From CF-161 sp035259145 (lineage in GTDB: Bacteria > Chloroflexota > Dormibacteria > Dormibacterales > Dormibacteraceae): a stretch of DNA of 37,746 bases. The stretch lies in assembly GCA_035259145.1 (NCBI GenBank), contig DATFWQ010000237.1, positions 1-37,746 on the forward strand, in the 5' to 3' direction. Both the position numbers and the translations under genes were made by a program. This document shows, in pieces, positions 7,858-15,083 of this stretch. The notes beneath the pieces are model-generated. The model searched no databases. It was not told where the DNA came from and saw only the letters and a program-made list of their open reading frames with translations. Position 1 is the first letter of the stretch. Each line of letters begins with the position of its first letter.

Positions 7858-7886
7858 CTACCCGCTCCGTAAAACTGTGCGATCGA

Positions 7887-8555
7887 CTAACTCTGTAACC
7901 AGGCGAGGACGTCGTCGATCGACCCGAGCAAGTCGAGCCGGGCTAGCGGGAACGCGGCCACCAACTCGTCCGGAGTGGTCGCCCGCTCCAAGGCCTGGAC
8001 GAATGCCCAGACCCGCGGCTCGTAAAGCCCGCCGTCTCCCCGGAGAAACTGACCCCAGAGCGACCCCGAGTTCAGATGGTTTCGCGAATCCGCCGGCACC
8101 GCCGATGCGAGGAATGACGGCGGGAACAGCGTGCGGTATGGGGCCAGGTGGTACAGCCACGAACCTCCGCGGAGCAGGTCAGGCAGCGGACCGCTTGAGC
8201 GAGCATCGGCGAGCATCCTGGCCAGTTCGCGGCGGCGCAAGGGGAGTCGGTCACGCGCGAGCACGCCGGGGCCCTCGACGTTGGCGAAGTGCAGCCGTAG
8301 CACACGCGGGTCGGCGGTCGGAGTCTGATAGAAGCAGCCGAACGTCGGCCTGGTCCGAGCGATAGGGCCGGACTGGTAGGCGCGCCACAGCCATTGTGCG
8401 TCTGGCGCGGAGCCGACCTCGGCCCAGGCTGCGGCGGCCTGTCGACCAGCCGGGGTCCAGTTCCGCAGGGCGTCGGTCAGCTCGATCCCAACGAGCCGAC
8501 TGACTCGGTCGGCGAAGCGCAAATGGAGCGCCGCGAACCCCTCTGAGAGCAGCAT
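7887..8555 (-). CDS. Uncharacterised 222-residue protein
   Basis: The reading frame is long for its surroundings, with codon use like neighbouring genes, and sits between two recognised genes. I do not recognise a family. Visible features: a leading hydrophobic-charged helix (LLSEGFAALHLRFADRVSRL), an alanine-rich helix (RQAAAAWAEV), a FGCFYQTPTADPRVLRLHFA strand pair, a basic RLPLRRRELARML helix, an aromatic GGSWLYHLAPYRTLFPPSFL segment and a C-terminal LLGSIDDVLAWLQ helix. No signal peptide, membrane span or cysteine cluster is present. It is probably soluble and cytoplasmic, 138 bp downstream of the histidine phosphatase on the same strand. Confidence 0.6.
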   Translation of the reverse strand: MLLSEGFAALHLRFADRVSRLVGIELTDALRNWTPAGRQAAAAWAEVGSAPDAQWLWRAYQSGPIARTRPTFGCFYQTPTADPRVLRLHFANVEGPGVLARDRLPLRRRELARMLADARSSGPLPDLLRGGSWLYHLAPYRTLFPPSFLASAVPADSRNHLNSGSLWGQFLRGDGGLYEPRVWAFVQALERATTPDELVAAFPLARLDLLGSIDDVLAWLQS

Positions 8556-8693
8556 CTCAGCCCTCTATGCGGGTCACGCTCTCGCGCTCGTCGCGCTCCG
8601 GCGGCAGCGTCCCGATGAGTCGACAGTGCGCAAACTCACTCGCCGACTGGGGCCTGAGCTGGGGCCGTCACGCGCTCCCGTCAGCGAACGCGT

Positions 8694-9296
8694 TTATCCG
8701 TGGGAAGTAACCAAGGGCCGGTCAGCTGGCTCGGTGGACCAGTTCCAGCGCTGGATGACCCGGCCGCGCTCCCCTTCCCGCAGGACGTTGACGGAGGCGG
8801 TGTCGAGCGCCAGGACCGCGGCGGCGCCGATCTCGAGGCTCACCCAGGCGACGGCCAGAGCCCGCAGAAAGTGACCGTGCGAGAACGCGATCGCCGCCGC
8901 CTCCTGCCCGGCGAGCTCGCCCAGGAACGTCCGAGCGCGGGAATAGACCTCTGCCGGCGTCTCGCCGCCTGGGCAGCCGTCCACATAGATCTGCCATCCG
9001 GGCCTCTTGGCCCAGATGTCGGCGCTGGTCAGGCCCTCATAGTCTCCGTAGTCGAACTCCCGCAGGAGCGGCGTTATGGTGGGCCGGTCGAAGCCTGCGA
9101 GCTCGGCTGTGCGGAGGGTCCGCTGCAGGTCGCTCGAGTACACAGCGCCGAAATGGATCGCGCTCAGCGCCCCCCGGAGCCGGCGTGCCTGCTCCTCGCC
9201 CTCCGGCAGGAGCGGCAGGTCGGTCCGGCCGGTGTGCTGCCCGGTCCGCGTCCAGGCCGTCCCGCCGTGGCGCACCAGGTAAAGATCGAGCGCCAC
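8694..9296 (-). CDS. Histidine phosphatase (phosphoglycerate mutase-like)
   Basis: 200 residues. The catalytic LYLVRHGGTAWT is at residues 5-16 (RHG with a Gly where most members have Glu), LREFDYGDYEGLT carries the acid/base glutamate region, and IAFSHGHFLRAL carries the second catalytic histidine. The family includes cofactor-dependent phosphoglycerate mutases, broad-specificity phosphatases and alpha-ribazole phosphatases. The Gly in the RHGE position and the shortness favour a phosphatase over a true mutase, but the substrate is undetermined. Its start codon is 15 bp beyond the stop of the GGDEF-like gene upstream, so the two may share a transcript. Confidence 0.85.
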   Translation of the reverse strand: MALDLYLVRHGGTAWTRTGQHTGRTDLPLLPEGEEQARRLRGALSAIHFGAVYSSDLQRTLRTAELAGFDRPTITPLLREFDYGDYEGLTSADIWAKRPGWQIYVDGCPGGETPAEVYSRARTFLGELAGQEAAAIAFSHGHFLRALAVAWVSLEIGAAAVLALDTASVNVLREGERGRVIQRWNWSTEPADRPLVTSHG

Positions 9297-9311
9297 GCCT
9301 CCGGCGGGTCC

Positions 9312-9917
9312 CTACGAGCGCCCGAGAAACTCGGGCCGTCCTGACTTCAGTGAGCGGGCGGCCGCCTCGATCACCTCACCTCCGCGTACCCGTTGACCGT
9401 GCTGGATGCACACGATCCCGAGCGTCGCGCGCCGTCCGGCCGGAGCGAGAGCGCTGTTCACCGCCTCCAGGACACGATTGGCGGCGTGGGCCGTCCCTGC
9501 GACGTCGGTGTCAGGCAGAACAGCCAGGAGCGAGGGTGGGCGGTGGGTCAGCACGCCCGGGGTGTCCACGTCGCGCAGCGTCCCCGCGATGGCGGCAGCC
9601 ATCATCTTCAGCGCCTCCTCGTCGGCTTGTGCGTCGGGCCGGCGGCTGCCGTTGACCAGTGGTTCGATCAGGACGATGCCGAGCGGCCTGCCGTAGCGGT
9701 GAGCACGATGCAGCTCGTCCTCCAGAACCGGTCGAATGAAGCGCTCGTTGAACAGCCCGGTGGCCCGGTCCACTATGTGGAGCGGTTGGGCCTCCGGCTC
9801 GTCGACCCGGATACCGCAGTTGGGGCAGAAGTTGGCGTTGTCGGGAAGCAGGCCGCCGCACGCCGGACAGCTGTCCATCTCCTGCGACCGGCGGCGAAAG
9901 ATATCGCCAAGGGGCAT
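9312..9917 (-). CDS. Zinc-ribbon protein with degenerate GGDEF domain
   Basis: 201 residues. The N terminus holds a double-CxxC zinc ribbon (CPAC at 17-20, CPNC at 31-34). From residue 50, DRATGLFNERFIRPVLEDEL plus HRAHRYGRPLGIVLIEPL matches the start of diguanylate cyclase domains. The catalytic signature is destroyed: where RYGGDEFAVLLP is expected the sequence reads THRPPSLLAVLP (about 124-135), and the DLDHFK-type metal and substrate motif is replaced by EPLVNGSRRPDAQ. It should not make c-di-GMP and may act as a binding or scaffold protein. ATG/GTG starts upstream of the ribbon are consistent with the complete module. Confidence 0.75.
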   Translation of the reverse strand: MPLGDIFRRRSQEMDSCPACGGLLPDNANFCPNCGIRVDEPEAQPLHIVDRATGLFNERFIRPVLEDELHRAHRYGRPLGIVLIEPLVNGSRRPDAQADEEALKMMAAAIAGTLRDVDTPGVLTHRPPSLLAVLPDTDVAGTAHAANRVLEAVNSALAPAGRRATLGIVCIQHGQRVRGGEVIEAAARSLKSGRPEFLGRS

Positions 9918-9991
9918 TTCTGACGTAAGCGTAGCAGCGGTCAGTTTGGCCGAATCCGCACCGAGCTGTCAGGATCCGGCCGCTGATCCCG

Positions 9992-10336
9992 CTATGAAGC
10001 CACCGACGCGCTCGACGGAGGGACCAGCCAGTCAGCCGCCCACGCGTCCACGGAGGCGATCACCGGGCTCAGCGCACGGCCCCGCGCCGTCAAGCGATAA
10101 CTGACACGGACCGGAGGACCAGGATCGACGAGACGCTCTACCACGCCCTCCATCTCCAGCTCCCGGAGGCGCTCGGTCAGCACCCGGTCGCTGATGCCCG
10201 GGATGCCGATCAGCAGATGGTTGAATCGGGCTGGGCCCGCCAGCAGCGCCCGGATCACAGCACCGGTCCAACGCTTCCCGATGAGCTCGATGGCACGCTG
10301 GAATGGCGCGCTGTAGTCGACTGCCTGGGAAACCAT
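9992..10336 (-). CDS. HxlR-family winged-helix regulator
   Basis: 114 residues. RAIELIGKRWTGAVIRALL is the typical HxlR opening (I-GKWT--I---L), followed by ARFNHLLIGIPGISDRVLTE, the recognition helix RLRELEMEGVVER, the wing VRVSYRLTARGRAL, and an alpha-helical dimerisation tail. No conserved redox cysteine is seen, so it is not a HypR- or QorR-type thiol sensor by sequence. It lies 29 bp downstream of tetR on the same strand, with a TAACCC-T-GGGTTA palindrome between them. Targets are unknown. Confidence 0.85.
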   Translation of the reverse strand: MVSQAVDYSAPFQRAIELIGKRWTGAVIRALLAGPARFNHLLIGIPGISDRVLTERLRELEMEGVVERLVDPGPPVRVSYRLTARGRALSPVIASVDAWAADWLVPPSSASVAS

Positions 10337-10355
10337 GGGCGGTAATTCTAGGTCT

Positions 10356-10368
10356 TAACCCTGGGTTA
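10356..10368. promoter_or_regulatory. 13-bp palindrome upstream of hxlR-type gene
   Basis: TAACCC-T-GGGTTA, perfectly symmetric, about 20 bp before the HxlR-family start codon and overlapping the TAA stop of the TetR gene. Position and size fit an autoregulatory operator for the dimeric winged-helix protein. A weak terminator is less likely because no T-run follows. Confidence 0.4.
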
Positions 10369-11025
10369 TTCCAGCGCTTTCTGCTTGGACCGTATGGGCT
10401 TTCGACGCGGCTGACGGCCTTTTGTCCCACGTGATGACGCACCGCTGCTGCGTAGTTCCCGCAGCACCCAGAGTGCTGCCTCGTGCGCCCCCGTAGTGTC
10501 GCCGTCGGCAGCCAGGCCCGCCTCGGTGAGCGCCCCCATCAGTACCCGCGCGAGGGGTTCCGGAGGGCGGCGCTCCATCATCCCGGCCCGCATCACCAGG
10601 GCCAGCGAGGCCGCGAGCGGCCTCAAGTGGTGCGCCGCGTCGATCGTGTGCCACTCGTCCCAACCAAGCACACTGGGGCCGTCCTGCAGCACGATCCGCC
10701 TCACCTCAGTCTCTCGGCACGCGCGAAGGTACTCCGCAACCCCCCTCTCCAGCCGCTCCCAGGCGTCCCTACCCAGCCTGGCCTCAGCCGCTACACGGCC
10801 GGCCAGACAGACCTCGACGGCCTCGAAAGCCGCCCGAAACAGGTCCGTCTTGTCTTGAAAGTGGTGATAGAGGGCACCAGAGGTGACGCCTGCACGCCGC
10901 ACGACGGCCTCAGCCGGCGTGGCGTGGAATCCGAGCTCCGCAAAGAGCTCGCGCGCCGCGACGGTCAGAGCCGTCCGGGTGGCGTGCGATCGGTCACGCT
11001 GTGTGCGGCGCCCGGTCGCTAACAT
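10366..11025 (-). CDS. TetR/AcrR-family transcriptional regulator
   Basis: 219 residues from ATG 11025 (a GTG at 11055 adds ten residues). The N-terminal DNA-binding domain is clear: ATRTALTVAARELFAELGFH, TPAEAVVRRAGVTSGALYHH, FQDKTDLFRAAFEAV. The remainder is the helical ligand-binding and dimerisation domain, with a lysine- and arginine-rich tail (GRQPRRKPIRSKQKALE). The start codon lies within the left arm of a 31-bp palindrome shared with the divergent thioesterase gene, so it probably represses both itself and that gene. The ligand is plausibly an acyl-CoA or related compound, given the partner gene; that is inference. Confidence 0.88.
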   Translation of the reverse strand: MLATGRRTQRDRSHATRTALTVAARELFAELGFHATPAEAVVRRAGVTSGALYHHFQDKTDLFRAAFEAVEVCLAGRVAAEARLGRDAWERLERGVAEYLRACRETEVRRIVLQDGPSVLGWDEWHTIDAAHHLRPLAASLALVMRAGMMERRPPEPLARVLMGALTEAGLAADGDTTGAHEAALWVLRELRSSGASSRGTKGRQPRRKPIRSKQKALE

Positions 11026-11047
11026 AGACTGCCTATCTATGTTAGCG
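11017..11047. promoter_or_regulatory. TetR-type operator containing both start codons
   Basis: CGCTAACATAGA (11017-11028), a 7-bp spacer, then TCTATGTTAGCG (11036-11047): perfect 12-bp arms. The minus-strand ATG (11025-11023) and plus-strand ATG (11039-11041) both sit in the arms and are mirror images, so both proteins begin Met-Leu-Ala. Only 13 bp separate the two codons. TAGACT (plus) and TAGATA (minus), each 8 nt before its ATG, may be -10 elements of near-leaderless transcripts. Bound repressor would cover both promoters and both starts. Confidence 0.75.
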
Positions 11048-11440
11048 GTCAGCACTGCCGACTTGAATGCATTGCTCGACGCTCACGAGTTCACCCGGGG
11101 CCATGGTCTCCGGGTGGTGGCCCTTGGCGATGGCGAGTGCGAGGTAGAGGTGCCCTACCGGCCCGAAAACGATCGCCCCGGAGGCCTCGTCAGCGGCTAC
11201 GTGTACATGCACGCAGCAGACGTCGCGTTCTGGCTGGCGATCAAGACGCGGCTCGGCCTTGATGACGCGTCCGTCACCAGTTCGATGACCACTGCCTTCC
11301 TCGGCAGCGCCAGAGCTGTGCCGCTTCGCTGTCGAGCACAGGTGCTCAAGCTGGGTCGCCGGCTGATCTACGGCAGCGCCGGATGCTTTGCCGGGGAGAG
11401 GCCGATGACACACCATACAGTCACCTACGCGCGCATGTAG
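11039..11440 (+). CDS. PaaI-type hotdog thioesterase
   Basis: 133 residues of the hotdog fold, likely hydrolysing an acyl- or aryl-acyl-CoA in the cytoplasm. Family features: the DLNALLDAHEFTRGHGLRVV start helix and strand, RPENDRPGGLVSGYVYMHAA (the G-hhhG active-site helix region), a SSMTTAFLGSA strand and a LGRRLIYGSAGCF strand. It is transcribed divergently from the TetR gene and starts within the shared palindrome, so TetR control is likely. No ribosome-binding site fits, consistent with a leaderless mRNA. Confidence 0.8.
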   Translation: MLAVSTADLNALLDAHEFTRGHGLRVVALGDGECEVEVPYRPENDRPGGLVSGYVYMHAADVAFWLAIKTRLGLDDASVTSSMTTAFLGSARAVPLRCRAQVLKLGRRLIYGSAGCFAGERPMTHHTVTYARM

Positions 11441-11478
11441 CCCGGGTGAGGTGCCGGCGGCGCCGTCGACGACCCGAC

Positions 11479-11961
11479 TTATGGAGTCGCGGCGACCTTC
11501 TTCGCTTCGGTCACGACCTCGTCGAAGTCGGGAAGCGGCTGCTCCTGGCTGCGCACCCAGGTCCAGCGAATGATTCCCTGAGGATCCACTATGAAGACCG
11601 ACCGGTTGGGCATGCCTGAATAGCCCGGCACGTCTTCCCGGCGAACCCCGTACGCGTCAACCATCTTTCGCTCGAAATCGGCGATCAGGTCGAAGGGGAG
11701 GCCGCCAAGCTGCTCGACGAACGCCTTGTGTGAGAAAACACTGTCGACGCTTATGCCGTAGATTCCGACCCCGGCGTCGCTCAGCTCATCCTGCCGTGAC
11801 CGAAACTCGGTCAGCTCCGTCTTTCAACCAGGCGTGAAGTCGAGAACGTAGAAGGCCAGAATCGTCGCCTTATGCCTGGCGAACGCATTCGACAGCTGCA
11901 CGTCGTCGCCGCCAGTACTGGGCAGCTTGAGGTCAGGAGCGGGTTGGCCAACTTGGAGCAT
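11479..11961 (-). CDS. Candidate selenocysteine peroxiredoxin (AhpE-like), TGA as Sec46
   Basis: Read through one in-frame TGA (11826-11824), this frame gives a complete 160-residue peroxiredoxin. It starts MLQVGQPAPDLKLP, runs through ATILAFYVLDFTPG, then the TGA at codon 46, then KTELTEFRSRQDEL, and ends with NRSVFIVDPQGIIRWTW. Codon 46 is exactly the peroxidatic cysteine position (TPGC in the BCP protein at 4546-5022). No other cysteine occurs, so it would be a one-Sec enzyme like 1-Cys AhpE. Position -7 is Val rather than the usual Pro, but the -3 Thr and the C-terminal Arg are kept. A 6-bp hairpin with loop AGUUU follows the UGA at SECIS distance. It is 29 bp downstream of mogA. A simple nonsense mutation of TGC/TGT is the alternative. 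ATG 11961 lacks a good ribosome-binding site. Confidence 0.75.
11797..11813 (-). promoter_or_regulatory. Bacterial SECIS-like hairpin
   Basis: In the mRNA, UGACCG and CGGUCA pair perfectly (6 bp) around the loop AGUUU. The stem begins 10 nt and the apical loop 16 nt after the UGA at 11826-11824. Known bacterial SECIS elements lie directly downstream of the UGA, inside the coding region, with the apical loop about 16-37 nt away and a G in the first two loop positions; here the second loop base is G. It would recruit SelB with Sec-tRNA. selA, selB, selC and selD are not in this window. Confidence 0.6.
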
Positions 11962-11990
11962 GGCGGCGAGAAGTGTAACCGCGCTCGCGA

Positions 11991-12460
11991 TCAGGGATGG
12001 GCTGTGTCACCGGCGAGCAGCTGCACTGCGTGCCCAAGGACAGGGAGGATGGCGCCGAGCGACTCCATTGCCCCCGGGACACTTCCTGGGAGGTTCACGA
12101 TCAGCGTACGCCCCCGCACGCCCGCCAGTGAGCGTGACAGCGCGGCCCTCGGCGTCTTGCGCGTGCCCGCCGCCCGCATCAGTTCGGCCAGCCCAGGCAC
12201 CTCGTAGTCGAGCACCGATCGGGTCGCCTCCGGGGTGACGTCGCGCGGCCCGAGACCGGTCCCGCCGGTCGTGACCACGAGCTGATGGTGGACGGCTGCG
12301 GTGGCCAGGAACTGGGCGATCATGCCGTGCTCATCCGGCAGGACCCTGATCGCGCTGACTTCGAATCCGGCGTCCTCGAGCAGTAACCGGACCGCGGGGC
12401 CGCTCTCGTCACGCACCTGACCCGCCGACGCTCGGTCGCTGATGGTCAGGACCACGGCCC

Positions 12461-12464
<4 letters not shown>
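11991..12464 (-). CDS. Molybdopterin adenylyltransferase-type protein (MogA/MoaB)
   Basis: 157 residues. It adenylates molybdopterin ahead of molybdate insertion (MogA role); MoaB proteins share the fold. Motifs: VLTISDRASAGQVRDESGPA at the N terminus, LVVTTGGTGLGPRDVTPEAT (the GGTG--PRD-T signature binding the cofactor), and IVNLPGSVPGAMESL (the NLPG-P loop). The GTG start overlaps the moaC stop as GTGA, implying translational coupling. It is followed by the candidate selenoprotein gene on the same strand, so a moaC-mogA-peroxiredoxin operon is likely. Confidence 0.92.
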
Positions 12465-12952
<488 letters not shown>

Positions 12953-12972
12953 CGGAGGTCAGCATATGTCGT

Positions 12973-13692
12973 GTGGTTCGTGTCGTTCTCTTCGACTATG
13001 GGCTGACGCTGGTCACGTTCACCTTTCCGCGCGCGGAGCTGCTCCAGGTCCTGGAGCGAGTCCGGCCCTGGTTGGGCGCGGACGCCCCCGACGCTCAGAC
13101 GCTGATGCGCGACGTGGTAGAGGTAGTCGAGGCACAGCTCCCTACGTCCGGCGACGACGAGATCGACTACATGGACCTGTACGACAGAGCCTGGCGGCGC
13201 GCAGGTCTGGTCGTGCCTCGGGAGACGCTCTACCGCATCCTCGACCTCGAGCAGCGGTGCTGGGACAAGACGATGCGCGTGGCGCCTGACGCGCTCGAGA
13301 CACTGGAGAGCTTGCGGGCTCGCGGCCTCAGGACAGGCGTCGTCTCCAATGCGCCTTTCCCGCCGGAGTTCATGCACCGTCAGACCCGGCTCAGCGGCAT
13401 CGCCGAACGCGTGGACGCGGTCGTCTTCTCGTCCGAGGTCGGACGGCGCAAGCCCGCGCCGGAACTCTACCTGGCGGCACTCGACCGCCTGTGCGCGCCG
13501 CCCACCGAGGCGCTTTTCGTCGGTGACAGGGTTCTCGAGGACTACGACGGCCCCCGCCGCCTGGGTATGCAGGCCGTGCTCTGCACCGCGCTTGCGCGCG
13601 AGCCCATCGGCGACGGCGTGCCCACCATCGCCCGCCTGGCCGACCTCGATGCGTACCTCGACCGCCTGACGTACCTGGACCGCCTGAGGTGA
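12973..13692 (+). CDS. HAD-superfamily hydrolase
   Basis: About 239 residues. Motif I is VVLFDYGLTLVTF (nucleophile Asp; the usual acid/base Asp two residues on is Gly, as in some haloacid-dehalogenase-like phosphatases). Motif II is LRTGVVSNAPFP (Ser), motif III lysine is in SSEVGRRKPAPELYLAALD, and motif IV is LFVGDRVLEDYDGPRRLGM. A helical cap lies between motif I and II. GTG 12973 was chosen as the first in-frame start; GGAGG lies 13 nt before it. The 3' end overlaps the next gene by 4 bp (GTGA). The substrate is unknown. Confidence 0.85.
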   Translation: MVRVVLFDYGLTLVTFTFPRAELLQVLERVRPWLGADAPDAQTLMRDVVEVVEAQLPTSGDDEIDYMDLYDRAWRRAGLVVPRETLYRILDLEQRCWDKTMRVAPDALETLESLRARGLRTGVVSNAPFPPEFMHRQTRLSGIAERVDAVVFSSEVGRRKPAPELYLAALDRLCAPPTEALFVGDRVLEDYDGPRRLGMQAVLCTALAREPIGDGVPTIARLADLDAYLDRLTYLDRLR

Positions 13693-13952
13693 GCAGGCGC
13701 CGGCCGGGCCGCCTCTGGCTCTTCTTCTACGGCCGCAGACGGCGTGGCTTTCCCGGCTTGCTGATCGCCCTCATCGCTACCGCGCTGGTACTGGGATCGC
13801 TCTTCGGCCTGCCCCACGGGGCCGACATCAGCCGTTTCGCGATCGGCCTGACCATCAGCGCGCTCATCCTCGTGATCATCGCCGCGATCGCGCTGATCGT
13901 GATCTTCGCGATTCGGCCGCCGCGGAGCGGTCGAAGGAGCGGGCCGCGATGA
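13689..13952 (+). CDS. Small two-span membrane protein
   Basis: 87 residues from GTG 13689, overlapping the HAD stop as GTGA. A strongly basic N terminus (MSRRRPGRLWLFFYGRRRR) is followed by two hydrophobic spans, roughly residues 22-42 (PGLLIALIATALVLGSLFGL) and 50-72 (AIGLTISALILVIIAAIALI), and a basic tail. Positive charges on both ends suggest both termini are cytoplasmic. No family is recognised. Its last 77 bp overlap the end of larB on the opposite strand. Confidence 0.65.
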   Translation: MSRRRPGRLWLFFYGRRRRGFPGLLIALIATALVLGSLFGLPHGADISRFAIGLTISALILVIIAAIALIVIFAIRPPRSGRRSGPR

Positions 13953-14688
13953 GCACAGCGGCCGCCCCGGCGCCGACGCCGTTGTCAATGTTCACGACGA
14001 CCAACCCTGTGCTGCATGACTGCAGCATCGTCAGCAGTGCGGCCTCCCCGCCACCGCCCGCGCCGTAACCGACCCCGACCGGCAGCCCGATCACAGGCAG
14101 GTCGACGAGACCCGCCACCACCCCTGGGAGCACGCCGTCCATACCTGCCGCCACGACAAAGACGTCCGGCTGCCAGGCAAGGGTCTCGGTCAGCGGGCCG
14201 ATGAGGCGGTGCAGGCCGGCAACGCCGAGATCAGCCTCGATGCGGGCTTCGAGGCCGCACGCCTCGACCACCATCCGCGCTTCGTCGGCAGCCGTCAGAT
14301 CCGCGGTGCCCGCCGTCAGCAGCGCAACGCGGCCGGGTCGCCGCTCAGGGGCGAAGCCTGCTCGCAGGACGCGAGCGGCGGAGTGGTAAGGGAGTACCAC
14401 GCAGCCCGCGTCGGACGCCTGCCGCTCGACCTCCTGCCGGCACTCGGGCCCCATCCTGCTAATGAGGCCCTGCCCCTGCTCCGTGGCCAGCGCGACCACG
14501 AGTCTCGCAGCCTCGTCAGGCTGCTTGGCGCTGGCCAGGACCACCTCGGGCAGCCCACGGCGGTCTTTTCTGCCCAGGTCCAGCCGGGCGCGACCGCCCA
14601 GCTCCTCCAGCTGCACCCGCCGCAGCTCGGCTTCGGCCTCGGCTTCGCTCAGCTCGCCCGCGAGCAGCCGGCGCAGGATGGACCTCAT
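13876..14688 (-). CDS. larB: Nickel-pincer cofactor biosynthesis protein LarB
   Basis: 270 residues. LarB carboxylates and hydrolyses nicotinic acid adenine dinucleotide, the first step towards the nickel-pincer nucleotide used by lactate racemase and relatives. The C-terminal PurE-like domain is clear: PDVFVVAAGMDGVLPGVVAG, PVIGLPVGVGYGAGGGGEAA, LLTMLQSCSTGLVVVNIDNG and VGAGAAAVLIA. The N terminus has the usual short helical region (RRLLAGELSEAEAEAEL). The ATG overlaps the yjbQ stop (ATGA). A basic 20-residue tail extends past the core and overlaps the convergent membrane-protein gene. larC, larE and larA are not in the window. Confidence 0.92.
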   Translation of the reverse strand: MRSILRRLLAGELSEAEAEAELRRVQLEELGGRARLDLGRKDRRGLPEVVLASAKQPDEAARLVVALATEQGQGLISRMGPECRQEVERQASDAGCVVLPYHSAARVLRAGFAPERRPGRVALLTAGTADLTAADEARMVVEACGLEARIEADLGVAGLHRLIGPLTETLAWQPDVFVVAAGMDGVLPGVVAGLVDLPVIGLPVGVGYGAGGGGEAALLTMLQSCSTGLVVVNIDNGVGAGAAAVLIAARSFDRSAAAESRRSRSARSRR

Positions 14689-15083
14689 TCGGCCCTCGAC
14701 AGTGAGATCCAGAGCTCACGTTCACGCGGCCCGTCGAACTCGCAGAGAAAGATCGCCTGCCAGCGACCGAGCTTGAGATCACCGCCGGCTACCGGGACCG
14801 CAGCGCTGTTGCCGACCAGCATCGTCTGGATGTGGGAGTCGCTGTTTCCCTCGGTGTGCCGGAACGCCTTCCCCTGGGGCACCAGCTCGCGCAGGTGGCC
14901 GATGGCGTCAGAGGCTACCGCGGGGTCCCAACCCTCGTTGACGGTCACGCCGCAGGTAGTGTGCGGGGAGTAGATCAGGCAAACACCCTCCGGAACACCG
15001 CTGGCGCGGACGGCCTCTCTGACCTGATCGGTCACGTCGACCATCTGTGCCCGGTCGCGAGTGTTGACCAGGAGTGCCTTCAC
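14685..15083 (-). CDS. YjbQ/UPF0047 family protein
   Basis: 132 residues. The family motifs are intact: YSPHTTCGVTVNEGWDP with the metal-binding histidine, the FRHTEGNSDSHIQTMLVGNS stretch, and LGRWQAIFLCEFDGPR. Members have weak thiamine-phosphate-synthase activity and are often called secondary thiamine-phosphate synthase, though the in vivo role is unsettled. GTG 15083 was chosen because it overlaps the upstream stop as GTGA and gives the normal family length; earlier in-frame starts only add a shadow of the upstream gene. Confidence 0.9.
   Translation of the reverse strand: MKALLVNTRDRAQMVDVTDQVREAVRASGVPEGVCLIYSPHTTCGVTVNEGWDPAVASDAIGHLRELVPQGKAFRHTEGNSDSHIQTMLVGNSAAVPVAGGDLKLGRWQAIFLCEFDGPRERELWISLSRAE

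Noticed and set aside
8690..9330. Long open frame on the plus strand opposite the histidine phosphatase
   Set aside because: It is a GC-driven shadow; the minus strand has clear RHG and SHGH catalytic motifs.
11824..11826. In-frame TGA as an ordinary nonsense mutation of the peroxiredoxin
   Set aside because: It is a single change exactly at the peroxidatic Cys codon, the rest of the frame is intact on both sides, and a hairpin of SECIS type follows. It remains the main alternative but is less likely.
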